Shown in pieces: positions 28,827-37,459 of a DNA stretch of 64,000 nt (its first letter is position 1; every line of letters starts with the position of its first letter). A program made the position numbers and the translations under genes. The notes below the pieces were generated by a model. That model ran no database searches. It was not told where the DNA came from and saw only the letters and a list, made by a program, of their open reading frames with translations. This DNA comes from Actinokineospora auranticolor (GTDB lineage Bacteria > Actinomycetota > Actinomycetes > Mycobacteriales > Pseudonocardiaceae): positions 43,136 to 107,135 of the forward strand of contig NZ_PTIX01000025.1 of the NCBI RefSeq assembly GCF_002934265.1, in the 5' to 3' direction.

Positions 28827-28865
28827 GGCACGGGGTACCGTGCCCGCGCCGGTGATACCGGCGCG
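28827..28865 (+). promoter_or_regulatory. Two adjacent perfect hairpins upstream of the binding-protein gene
   Basis: GGCACGG-GGTA-CCGTGCC (28827-28844) is immediately followed by CGCGCCGGT-GAT-ACCGGCGCG (28845-28865) and then TTTCT. The tandem stems sit about 130 bp before the ATG at 28997. They could be a transcription terminator for a short upstream RNA or a structured 5' leader. The structure is seen; the role is open. Confidence 0.5.
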
Positions 28866-28996
28866 TTTCTGGGGGCAGACGAGTAGCGGTCTTTCAACCT
28901 TGGCAGCAGTGGATTCGCCGTGCGCGAAATAGCGACTCGACGCACCCATGCCGTGCAAATCCGATAGACACCACCCAAGACAAGGAGCAGTGTCGA

Positions 28997-29974
28997 ATGC
29001 GCTCGTCCTTCGTACGCCGCGGGCTGACCGCGATCGGGGCGGCCGTGCTGGCCACCGCCGCCCTGGCTTCCACGGCCACCGCCGACCCCGGCGTCACGCC
29101 GCGCTGGACCGACCTGGTCGGCGTCGGCTCGGACACCACGCAGACGGTCCTCAACGACCTCTCGGCCCTCTACAACTACGACACCGGCGCGGCCCGCCGG
29201 GTGGCGTCCTTCGACGCCAGCGACCCGGCGACCGGTCAGACCGGCGGCCAGGTGCAGATCAAGCCCGGGGTGACCATCGAGCGGCCCAACGGCTCGGTGG
29301 CGGGCGTGGACGCGCTGCGCGCCAACCGCGCGGTGGACTTCGCCCGCTCGTCGGTCGGCCCGGCCGCCGACACCCCGGCCAACCTGGTGTACCTGCCCTT
29401 CGCGATCGACGACCTGCGCTACGTGGTGGACGCCCCGGCGACCAACGCGCCGCTGGACGTCACCCGCGACGAGCTGGTGCGGATCTACAACTGCGAGGCC
29501 ACCACCTGGAGCGCGGTGCGCCCCGGTCTCTCCGGCGACACCATCGCGCCGAAGATCCCGCAGGCGGGCTCGGGCACCCGGGCGCTGTTCCTGGAGCAGC
29601 TGGGCCTGACCGCGCCCGGCGCGTGCGTCGCCGAGGTGCAGGAGCACGACCACACCGCGGTGGACGGCAACCCGAACGCGATCCTGCCGTTCTCCTCGGC
29701 CCGGTTCTTCATCGATGTCCCGGTGGACGAGACCGGCCGCCGCAAGGTCGTGCAGGGCAACTTCGACGGTGGCTTCATCGTCGCGCACAACCTCTACAAC
29801 GTCGTGCGCAAGGAAGGGCCCGGGGCGGGTGTGCCCGCCGGTCTGCGCCCGTTCCTCGGTGACGGCAAGGGCGCGAACGGTTGGATCTGCGGCGACAACG
29901 CCCGCAGGCAGATCGTGAACAACGGATTCCGCAACCTACCCGCCAACGAGTGCGGTGTCGCGGTCAAGCGATAA
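28997..29974 (+). CDS. Secreted PstS-like substrate-binding-domain protein
   Basis: A 325-residue protein with a cleavable signal peptide (MRSSFVRRGLTAIGAAVLATAALASTATADP) and no lipobox Cys, so it is likely secreted free. The mature part resembles phosphate-type periplasmic binding domains: VGVGSDTTQTVLNDLSALYN at the N-terminus, then FARSSVGPAADT and PQAGSGTRALFLEQLG. AAGGAG precedes the ATG. A strong terminator follows. No transporter genes are adjacent, so an import role is unproven; it could be a scavenging or surface protein. Confidence 0.8.
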   Translation: MRSSFVRRGLTAIGAAVLATAALASTATADPGVTPRWTDLVGVGSDTTQTVLNDLSALYNYDTGAARRVASFDASDPATGQTGGQVQIKPGVTIERPNGSVAGVDALRANRAVDFARSSVGPAADTPANLVYLPFAIDDLRYVVDAPATNAPLDVTRDELVRIYNCEATTWSAVRPGLSGDTIAPKIPQAGSGTRALFLEQLGLTAPGACVAEVQEHDHTAVDGNPNAILPFSSARFFIDVPVDETGRRKVVQGNFDGGFIVAHNLYNVVRKEGPGAGVPAGLRPFLGDGKGANGWICGDNARRQIVNNGFRNLPANECGVAVKR

Positions 29975-29985
29975 CCCGTGAACCG

Positions 29986-30028
29986 CGGGCCGGTCTTCGG
30001 CAAATTGACGAAGTCGAAGACCGGCCCG
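29986..30028 (+). terminator. Terminator after the secreted binding protein
   Basis: Perfect 14-bp stem: CGGGCCGGTCTTCG at 29986-29999 and CGAAGACCGGCCCG at 30015-30028, with a 15-base loop. It starts 11 bp after the stop codon, as a rho-independent-like stem would. It also insulates the SARP regulator that starts at 30075. Confidence 0.8.
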
Positions 30029-30074
30029 CCGGTCACGAAGCGGGAAAGCGATTCGATCGGAATACTTTCGGATA

Positions 30075-31829
30075 GTGGGGGAAATGGCTTCGCCGAATGT
30101 CCCGGAGTTGGTGTCCGGGGGTTCACCGGGTAGTTCGTCGGGGGACGGGCGAGCCCGGTTCCGCGTACTCGGGTTGCTCTCGGTCACCGACGGTGTGGAA
30201 ACCGTGGTGCTGCAACCGTCCAAGCCGGTCTCGCTGCTGGCGGCGCTGCTGCTGCACGCCAACGAGACCGTGTCCACCGACTACCTGCGCCGTGCCATCT
30301 GGGGCGAGCGGCAACCCGCGGGCGCCCGCGCGGCGCTGCAGACCTGCGTGCTGCGGCTGCGGCGGATCTTCCCGGCGCACGGCGTGACCGACAACCCGAT
30401 CGCCACCGACCCCGGCGGGTACCGGCTGGTCGCCGACGCCGGGTCCCTGGACCTGCTGGCGTTCCGCGCCGCGCTGCGGACCGCCGACGCCGAACCGGAC
30501 CCGGAGGCCGAGCTGGCGTGGCTGCGCGCCGCGCTGGCGCTGTGGCAGGGACCGCCGCTGGCCAACGTCGCCTCCGACCTGCTGCACCACGACGAGGTAC
30601 CCCGGCTCGAAGACGAGCGGCTGCGCGCGGTCGAACGCGTCGGCGACCTGGAGCTGGCCGCGGGCCGCAGCCGGGTCGTGCTGGCCGACCTGTGGGCCAC
30701 CGCGCGCGCCCACCCCGGGTACGAGCGCTTCTCCGAGCAGCTGGTCGAGGCGCTGTACCGCACCGGCCGCCAGGACGAGGCGCTGGCCGAGTACCGCCGG
30801 GTCAAGGGATACCTGCGCGACGAGCTCGGCGTGGACCCGGGCGCGCCGTTGCGCAGGCTGGAGGCGGCGATCCTGCGCGGTGACGACCTCGACGGCACCG
30901 GGCCGCGGTCCGCGGTCCGCACCCGGACACCGGTGGCGTTCTTCGCGGGCCGCGCCGAGCTGGTGGCGACCGTGGTCGAGCAGCTCACCGCGCCCCGGCA
31001 CGGCCCGTTGACCGTGGTGCTGAGCGGACCGGCGGGCGCGGGGAAGACGGCGCTGGCGCTGCACGCCGCGCAGCTCGTGCGCGCGGACTACCCCGACGGC
31101 TACGCCGTGCTCGACCCCGGCACCCCCGTGACCACCGCCGGGCGCCGGGTGCTGGTGTTCGACGACGTCGAGCGGGTCGACCAGGTCCCACCGCTGCCCG
31201 CCGCCGCCGCGGGCTGCGCGGTGATCGTGACCAGCCGGGACAGCCTCACCGGCCTGATCGCCCGGGACGGCGCGCTCGCGCACCGGGTGGGCCCGCTGAC
31301 CGCCGCGGAGTCGGTGTCGCTGCTGACCGGCGCGCTCGGCGCGGCCCGGGTGGCCGCGGAGCCCGACGCGGCGGCCGAGGTAGCCGAGTTGTGCGGGCAT
31401 TTCCCGCTGGCGCTGCGGGTGGTGGCCGCGCGCCTGCAATCCCGCCCGGGCGCGCGGCTGGCCGACTGGACCCGGTGGCTGCGCGCGGACCCGCTGCGCG
31501 CGCTCTCCCTGCCCGGCGGCGACGACCTGTCGGTGCCCGCCGTGCTCGACGCGTGGCTGGACCGGCTGGCACCGGACCTGCGCGCCGCGGCCACCGCGCT
31601 GGCCGCGGGCACGGCCGCGCCGACCGGGGTTCCCGAACCCGTCGACCCCGCCGCCGCCGCCCGCGCGCTGGGCACGACCGAAGCCGCCGCCGAGGCGGTG
31701 CTGGAGCGGCTGGTCGACGCCTGCCTGCTGGAGAGCACCGCGCCCGCCGAGTACCGCATGCACGCCCTGCACCGCCTGCACCTGCGGGCTCGGGCCACGC
31801 GGCACCCGCACCTGCCCCACAGCGCGTGA
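30075..31829 (+). CDS. SARP/AfsR-type regulator with NTPase domain
   Basis: A 584-residue activator. An OmpR-like winged helix (about 25-120; SLLAALLLHANETVSTDYLRRAIWGERQP) is followed by a bacterial transcriptional activator domain (about 125-270; RTGRQDEALAEYRRVKGYLRDELGVDPG). A P-loop NTPase follows with GPAGAGKTALAL (about 316) and VLVFDDVERVDQ. It lacks the TPR tail of full AfsR proteins. Starts at GTG 30075 and ATG 30084 are both possible. It lies 32 bp upstream of the RiPP operon on the same strand and is the best candidate for its activator. Confidence 0.88.
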   Translation: MGEMASPNVPELVSGGSPGSSSGDGRARFRVLGLLSVTDGVETVVLQPSKPVSLLAALLLHANETVSTDYLRRAIWGERQPAGARAALQTCVLRLRRIFPAHGVTDNPIATDPGGYRLVADAGSLDLLAFRAALRTADAEPDPEAELAWLRAALALWQGPPLANVASDLLHHDEVPRLEDERLRAVERVGDLELAAGRSRVVLADLWATARAHPGYERFSEQLVEALYRTGRQDEALAEYRRVKGYLRDELGVDPGAPLRRLEAAILRGDDLDGTGPRSAVRTRTPVAFFAGRAELVATVVEQLTAPRHGPLTVVLSGPAGAGKTALALHAAQLVRADYPDGYAVLDPGTPVTTAGRRVLVFDDVERVDQVPPLPAAAAGCAVIVTSRDSLTGLIARDGALAHRVGPLTAAESVSLLTGALGAARVAAEPDAAAEVAELCGHFPLALRVVAARLQSRPGARLADWTRWLRADPLRALSLPGGDDLSVPAVLDAWLDRLAPDLRAAATALAAGTAAPTGVPEPVDPAAAARALGTTEAAAEAVLERLVDACLLESTAPAEYRMHALHRLHLRARATRHPHLPHSA

Positions 31830-31861
31830 GCGCACCGGAAACGAGCCGAGGAAGGCACACC

Positions 31862-34027
31862 ATGGAGACCGCCTACGACCGGATCGCGCGCACCAGGCCG
31901 CGGTTGCGCCGCGACGTGCTGTTCACCGCGGCGCCCGACGGGGTGCTGTTCCACAACACCCAGGGCGGGTTCCACGTCCGGGGCGCGGACGCCTACCGCT
32001 TCGCCGTGCTGCTGGTGCCGCACCTGGACGGCACCACCGAGGTCGCCCGGCTGTGCGCGGGTCTCGGCGAGCCGCAGCGGGCGATGGTCGCGAACGTGGT
32101 CGACCTGCTCTACGAGCGCGGCTTCGCCCGGGACGTGCCGGAGGGTGCCGACGACAGCGGGGCGCGGCTGCTCACCGAACCCGTCGCGCGTCGGTTCGCC
32201 GCGCAGATCGGCTACGTGGACCACTACGCCCACCACGCGCACGAGCGGTTCCGCCGGTTCCGCGACACCCGGGTCGTGGTGCTCGGCGGGGACGAGGTGG
32301 CGCGGTGGTGCGCGTTAAGCCTGGTGCGCAACGGGAACTCCCGCGTGCACGTGCTCTCCACCTGGTTCGCGGAGGAGGCCGCGTGGGACGAGGTGCGGAC
32401 CGAGGCCGGGGAGGTGGCGGAGTCGGGCTGCCCGGTCGCGTTCGCCCGCACCCGCGTCGAGCGGGCGCCCAAGTGGACCGATCTGGCGGACTACGACGTG
32501 GTGGTGACGACCGACGTCGCCGTCGCGCACGCGTTGAGCACCGAGGGGGTGCCCGAGGGCCAGGCGTTCGTGCCCGCCTGGGTGTTCGGTGACCGCCAGG
32601 TCATCGGACCGCTGGAGGTGGCGGGCCGCGCGGGGTGCTGGACGTGCGCGGCGCTGCGGTTGGGCGCGGGCTCGACCGGCGCCGCGGCCGACCTGTGGAG
32701 CGCGGTCGCCACCGGGACCACCGCACCCGGCGCGCGACCGGACCGACCGCTGGCCGCGATGGTGGGCAACCTGCTGGGCTACGAGGTGTTCCGGCTGCGC
32801 ACGCAGGCGCTGCCCGCGGAGACCGACGGCCAGGTGGTGGTGCAGGACACCGCCACCCTGGACGTGGCGACCGAGCCGCTGCTGCCACACCCGCGCTGCC
32901 CCCGCTGCGCCCAGACCGCCGAGCCCGCGCCCGATCTGACCGTCTCGCTGCTGACCACCCGGCCGATCCCGCCCGCGGTGACCGCGCGGGACGCCGACGA
33001 CCTGGTGGCCGAGCTCAACGACCGGATGCGCCTGGTGCAGCCCAACGCGGGCGTGGTCACCGCGTTCGCCGACGAGTCCCACACCCAGAACCCCCTCAAG
33101 GTCGCGACCGTGGTGCTGCCCTTGGGGCACGGCGCGCCCCGGCGGGTCACCGCGTTCGACCCGCACCACCTGGCCGGGGCGCGGCTGCGGGTGCTCGACG
33201 CGGCGGGCGCGGTCTACGTCGACCACGTGGCCGCTCCCCCTCCGGCCGCGCGGGCGGAGGGGGCGGCGGTCGGGCTCGGCGGGCTGGACACCGCGACCGG
33301 TCTGCCCGGCGAGGTGACGGGGTGGACGGCCGCGGTGTCCCTGCTGACCAAGGAAACCGTGCTCGTGCCGACCGCGGCGGCGCACCCGTTCGGGCCCGCC
33401 AACCACGACCGGCTCGTCGAACCGACCTCGGCCGGTGTGGGCGCGGGCCGGTCCCCCGCCGAGGCGGCCGGGCGGGGGTTGTTGTCCGCGTTGGGTTTCC
33501 GCGCGCTCCGGGGCGCGCTGCGCGGTACCGCAGCCGTCCTCCGGGTGCGGGTGCCGGAGGACGGCGCGAGCCCGGAACTGACGTTCCTGCTGCGCGCGGT
33601 CGACCTGCTCGACGCGGACCTGGAACTGCTCGACCTCGCCCCGGACGGCGCGGTCCCGGTGCTGTTCGCCCGGGCGCGCGCGGCGGACGGGGAGCCGGTG
33701 TGGGCGGTGGCGGCGGACCTGTCGTGGGACGCGGCGGCGGTGCGGGCGCTGTGCGACGTGCTCGGCCAGGTGCAGCTCAAGGCGGAGACCGGTGCGCCCG
33801 TCGACCTCGGTGACCCGCTGGTGGCCGACCTGGCCCCCGAGACCGTGGCGGTCGACGGCGAGGCCGACGCGCCCGTCACCTCCGCGACCACCTGGGCGGC
33901 GCTGCACGACGGGCTCCGCGCGCGGGGTGTCGACCCGCTGCTGGTGCCCCGGCCCGCGCCCGACCTGGCGGCGGGTGGCGTGCACGTGGCGCGGGTGCTG
34001 CTGACCGGCGGTGCCACCGGTGGCTGA
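31862..34027 (+). CDS. TOMM leader-peptide-binding protein (ThiF-like, with degenerate YcaO-like C-terminus)
   Basis: A 721-residue F-type partner protein of azoline-forming cyclodehydratases. The N-terminal ~90 residues (VLFHNTQGGFHVRGADAYRFAVLLVPHLDG) look like the winged-helix recognition element that binds RiPP leaders. An E1/ThiF-like Rossmann region (TRVVVLGGDEVARW) has paired cysteines GCWTC and CPRC for zinc. The last ~350 residues resemble a YcaO fold (VVTAFADESHTQNPLKVATVVLPLG; AGRSPAEAAGRGLLSALG) but lack the acidic ATP-binding residues. It probably holds the precursor leader and activates the YcaO enzymes. GAGGAAGG precedes the ATG. Confidence 0.85.
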   Translation: METAYDRIARTRPRLRRDVLFTAAPDGVLFHNTQGGFHVRGADAYRFAVLLVPHLDGTTEVARLCAGLGEPQRAMVANVVDLLYERGFARDVPEGADDSGARLLTEPVARRFAAQIGYVDHYAHHAHERFRRFRDTRVVVLGGDEVARWCALSLVRNGNSRVHVLSTWFAEEAAWDEVRTEAGEVAESGCPVAFARTRVERAPKWTDLADYDVVVTTDVAVAHALSTEGVPEGQAFVPAWVFGDRQVIGPLEVAGRAGCWTCAALRLGAGSTGAAADLWSAVATGTTAPGARPDRPLAAMVGNLLGYEVFRLRTQALPAETDGQVVVQDTATLDVATEPLLPHPRCPRCAQTAEPAPDLTVSLLTTRPIPPAVTARDADDLVAELNDRMRLVQPNAGVVTAFADESHTQNPLKVATVVLPLGHGAPRRVTAFDPHHLAGARLRVLDAAGAVYVDHVAAPPPAARAEGAAVGLGGLDTATGLPGEVTGWTAAVSLLTKETVLVPTAAAHPFGPANHDRLVEPTSAGVGAGRSPAEAAGRGLLSALGFRALRGALRGTAAVLRVRVPEDGASPELTFLLRAVDLLDADLELLDLAPDGAVPVLFARARAADGEPVWAVAADLSWDAAAVRALCDVLGQVQLKAETGAPVDLGDPLVADLAPETVAVDGEADAPVTSATTWAALHDGLRARGVDPLLVPRPAPDLAAGGVHVARVLLTGGATGG

Positions 34028-35888
34028 CCACGGGGACACCGCGCACCAGGTCACCGCCGGTTTCGCCGAGCTGCTGCCCACCGGGAGCCGGGCGTTCGCC
34101 GTGCGCGCCCTCGGCCTGCGGGACGCGATCGACGACGGGGACGGCGACGAGCGGGAGCCGGGCGCGGTCCCGGTGCACCTCTACGGCGACCAGGTGGTCG
34201 TCGGCCCGTTCCCCGACGCGCCCGGGGCCTGCGCCCGGTGCCTGGCACGGCGCTGGCAGGCGACCCGACCGGTGCCGCTGCGCGACGCGCTGGAACTGGG
34301 TGGGCCGACGGCGGCGCCGGGGACGTCACCGCACGCCCTGCCGTTCACCGCCGACCTGGCCGCCGCCGTCGCGGCCGCGCACGAGGCCGGTCGGGCGGCC
34401 GCGGAGCCCTACCCGGTGGTGTACCTGGTCGACCCGGCTGCCATGTCCGTGCGCCGGTACCCGCTGGTGCCGGACCCGGAGTGCCCGCGCTGCGGCGACC
34501 GGCGCGCCGACGCCCCCGCGGCGCCGGAGTGGGAGCGGGCGCCCAAGCCGGGGCCGGGGGTGTTCCGGACCCGGCGGGCCGCGGACATCGGGGTGCCCGC
34601 CGCGGCGTTCATCAACCCGGTGACCGGGGCGCTGGGCACGGCGCTGGAGTTCGACGTCTCCTCGCCGACGACGTCGCCGGTGACCGGGCACTTCACCCTG
34701 CGCGCCACGCACAAGCTGCGCGAGACCTACTGGGGCGGGCACGAGGACGACTACGCGGCCAGCGCCCGGGTGGGCGTGCTGGAGGGGCTGGAGCGGCACG
34801 CCGGGATGCGGCCGCGGGCCAAGCGGACCGTCGTGGTCGACACCCTGGCCGCGTTGGGCGGCGCGGCGCTGGACCCCGCCGAGTGCGGGCTGTACGCGGA
34901 CGCCTTCCACGACGGCGAACCCGGCGTGGCGCCGTTCACCCCGGACCGGCCGATCCCCTGGGTGTGGGGCTACTCGCTGCGCGACGAGCGGCCGGTCCTG
35001 GTGCCGGAGGTGCTGACCTACTACCACAGCCGGGACCCGGCGGAGCGGTTCGTGCAGGAGAGCTCCAACGGGTGCGCGTCCGGGTCGAGCCTCACCGAGG
35101 CCGTCTACTTCGGACTGCTGGAGGTGGTGGAGCGCGACGCGTTCCTCCTCGCCTGGTACGGCGGGTTGTCCCTGCCGGAGCTGCGCGTCGACGGGTCCGC
35201 GGCCACCGGGGACCGGCTCATGGTCGAGCGGATGGCGATGTACGGCTACCGGGCCCGGTTCTTCGACACCCGGATCACCTTCGACATCCCCGTGGTGACC
35301 GCGGTGGCCACCCGCGCGGACGGCGGGTTGGGCGCGCTGTGCTGCGGGGCGGGCGCGAGCCTGGACCCGGCGCGGGCGCTGGGCGCCGCGCTGCGCGAGA
35401 TCGCGACGGACTCGGTGAACCTGCCCGGCCGCACCCGGCGCAACCAGCCGCGGCTGCGGCGGCTGGCCGACGACTTCGACCTCGTGGTCTCGCTGCACGA
35501 CCACCCGTTCCTCTACGGGCTGCCGGAGATGACCCGGCACGCCCGGTTCCTGCTCGACACCGACGCCCCGCCGACCGAACTGTCGGCCGCGTTCGGCGCG
35601 CCCCGGTTGGCCGACGACCTGCGGACCGACCTCGCCCGGTGCGTCGACGAGGTCACCGCGCACGGCTTCGACGTGATCGCGGTGGACCAGACCAGCCCGG
35701 AGCAGGAGCGGTTCGGGCTGCGCACCGCGAGCGTGCTGGTGCCCGGGTTGCTGCCGCTGGACTTCGGCTGGCGCAGGCAGCGGGCCAGGACGATGGCCCG
35801 CACCCGCACCGCGCCCCGCGCGGCCGGGCTGCTCGACCGCGACCTGCGGCCGGACGAGCTGACCCCGGCACCGCACCCGTTCCCCTGA
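34011..35888 (+). CDS. YcaO cyclodehydratase (first)
   Basis: A 625-residue TOMM YcaO enzyme that converts Cys/Ser/Thr to azolines by ATP-dependent backbone phosphorylation. The N-terminal third has CARC and CPRC zinc-type pairs. The YcaO domain shows VLEGLERHAG and SSNGCASGSSLTEAVYFGLL followed by EVVERDAF, the acidic ATP/Mg-binding segments, and ends in the proline-rich tail PAPHPFP typical of azoline-forming YcaOs. The GTG at 34011 overlaps the previous gene; GTG 34020 is an alternative. Confidence 0.92.
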   Translation: MPPVADHGDTAHQVTAGFAELLPTGSRAFAVRALGLRDAIDDGDGDEREPGAVPVHLYGDQVVVGPFPDAPGACARCLARRWQATRPVPLRDALELGGPTAAPGTSPHALPFTADLAAAVAAAHEAGRAAAEPYPVVYLVDPAAMSVRRYPLVPDPECPRCGDRRADAPAAPEWERAPKPGPGVFRTRRAADIGVPAAAFINPVTGALGTALEFDVSSPTTSPVTGHFTLRATHKLRETYWGGHEDDYAASARVGVLEGLERHAGMRPRAKRTVVVDTLAALGGAALDPAECGLYADAFHDGEPGVAPFTPDRPIPWVWGYSLRDERPVLVPEVLTYYHSRDPAERFVQESSNGCASGSSLTEAVYFGLLEVVERDAFLLAWYGGLSLPELRVDGSAATGDRLMVERMAMYGYRARFFDTRITFDIPVVTAVATRADGGLGALCCGAGASLDPARALGAALREIATDSVNLPGRTRRNQPRLRRLADDFDLVVSLHDHPFLYGLPEMTRHARFLLDTDAPPTELSAAFGAPRLADDLRTDLARCVDEVTAHGFDVIAVDQTSPEQERFGLRTASVLVPGLLPLDFGWRRQRARTMARTRTAPRAAGLLDRDLRPDELTPAPHPFP

Positions 35889-35913
35889 CCGTCCCGGAAC
35901 CAAGGAGCAGGCG

Positions 35914-37455
35914 ATGAGCTTCGCCCACGAGTACGCCGCCGCGGTGCTGCGCCGCGGGCGCGAGCCGATGGCGCCGGTCGGGTTCACCCCCGACTGGTCG
36001 GACCGGCCGCGCAAGTGGAAGACCTACCCGGGCAGCGCGGCGTTCCCGCTGCCGGACGCGGCCCCGGCGCCCGCGCCCGACGGCCGGTTCACCCTGCCGC
36101 TGCTGGGCGGCATGCTGCGCGACTCCTACGGGCTGCTGGGCCGCAGGCTGGGCGTGCACGCCAACGAGGACCTGGGGTCGCTGCCGCGCTACCAGCACGG
36201 CGGCTGGTCGCGGGGCACCGCGTCCGGCGGCGGCCTGTACCCGGTGTCGATCTACTGGGTGAGCGGTGCGGCCGGTCCGGTGCTGCCGGGGGTCTACCAC
36301 TACGCGCCGGGCGGGCACGCGGCGCACCGGCTGCTGGCCGGTGACGTGTCGGCGGAGGTGGCCGCCGCGCTGGCCGCGCCGGAGCGGACCGACGGCGTGG
36401 ACCAGTACCTGGTGCTCGGCGTGAAGTACTGGCAGAACGCGTTCAAGTACAACAGCTTCTGCTACCACGCGGTGTCCATGGACGTCGGCACGGTGGTGCG
36501 GACGTGGCGGCTGTGGGCCGCGGCGGCGGGGCTGCGGATCGCGCCGCTGCTGTGGTTCGACGAGGCGCGGCTCGCCGACCTGCTCGGCATCGACAACCGC
36601 GCGGAGGGCGTGTTCGCGGTCGTGCCGCTGCGGTGGGGCGACCCGCTGCCCGCCACCGCCGGGGCGGCGGCCGCGGTGCGGCACGCCGACCTGGAGAAGT
36701 CGCGCCGGGTGCTGGAGTTCGAGACCGTCACCACCCTGCAGGTGGAGGCGGCCCGGGTAGCCACCGAACGCCCCGCACCGGGGGCCGTCGCCGCGGGTGC
36801 CGTGGCACCGGCCGACCCCGGCGCGCGGTGGCACCCGCTGCCCGACCCCGAGTCGACCGACCCGGACGTGCGGGCCGCGCTGCGCCGCAGGCGCAGCAGC
36901 TTCGGCCGGTTCGACGGCAGGCCGATCGGGGCCGGGCAGCTCGCCGCGCTGCTCGCCGCCGCGGCGGGCACCGCGCTGGACAGCGACGCGGAAACCGGCG
37001 CCACTCCCCCGGCGCTGGCGAAGCTGTACGTCTTCGTCAACCACGTGCACGGTGTCGCCGCGGGCGTCTACGAGTACGCGCCCGCCACGAACGCGCTGCG
37101 CGAAGTGCGCCCCGGGGCACCCGGGGAGTTCTTGCAGCGCAACTACTTCCTGGCCAACTACAACCTGGAGCGGTGCGCCGCGGTGCTGGTCCCCGCCGCC
37201 CGGACGGCCGCCGTGCTCGACGCCGTCGGGCCGCGCGGCTACCGGCTGGTGAACGCGCTCATCGGGGCCATCTCGCAGAGCACCTACACCACCGCGGCCG
37301 CGCTCGACCTCGGCTGCGGCGTCGCGCTGGGGTTCGACAACGTGTCCTACGTGGAGGAGCTCGGGTTGGCGGGATCCGGTGAGCTGCCGCTGCTGCTCAT
37401 GCTGGTCGGGCGGGACAGCGCGCGACCGGCGGACTTCCGGCACGAGATCGCCTGA
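35914..37455 (+). CDS. SagB-type FMN-dependent azoline dehydrogenase
   Basis: A 513-residue nitroreductase-fold protein that oxidises azolines to aromatic thiazoles and oxazoles. Two nitroreductase-like halves are visible. The first has SRGTASGGGLYPVSIYWV and LVLGVKYWQNAFKYN; the second opens with RRRRSSFGRFDGRPI and contains NYNLERCAAVLVPAA. The double arrangement is known for SagB-type dehydrogenases in thiopeptide-like clusters. CAAGGAG precedes the ATG. Confidence 0.92.
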   Translation: MSFAHEYAAAVLRRGREPMAPVGFTPDWSDRPRKWKTYPGSAAFPLPDAAPAPAPDGRFTLPLLGGMLRDSYGLLGRRLGVHANEDLGSLPRYQHGGWSRGTASGGGLYPVSIYWVSGAAGPVLPGVYHYAPGGHAAHRLLAGDVSAEVAAALAAPERTDGVDQYLVLGVKYWQNAFKYNSFCYHAVSMDVGTVVRTWRLWAAAAGLRIAPLLWFDEARLADLLGIDNRAEGVFAVVPLRWGDPLPATAGAAAAVRHADLEKSRRVLEFETVTTLQVEAARVATERPAPGAVAAGAVAPADPGARWHPLPDPESTDPDVRAALRRRRSSFGRFDGRPIGAGQLAALLAAAAGTALDSDAETGATPPALAKLYVFVNHVHGVAAGVYEYAPATNALREVRPGAPGEFLQRNYFLANYNLERCAAVLVPAARTAAVLDAVGPRGYRLVNALIGAISQSTYTTAAALDLGCGVALGFDNVSYVEELGLAGSGELPLLLMLVGRDSARPADFRHEIA

Positions 37456-37459
37456 GCCG

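Larger units (their letters stand above)
28423..28996. other. 574-bp divergent intergenic region with several hairpins
   Basis: It lies between the AraC gene and the secreted binding-protein gene. No credible gene is visible. It holds an 11-bp inverted repeat (28698-28730), two back-to-back hairpins (28827-28865), smaller palindromes such as GTCCATAGTGGAC near 28619, and AT-richer stretches around 28755-28800. Promoters for both flanking genes presumably lie here. Confidence 0.6.
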
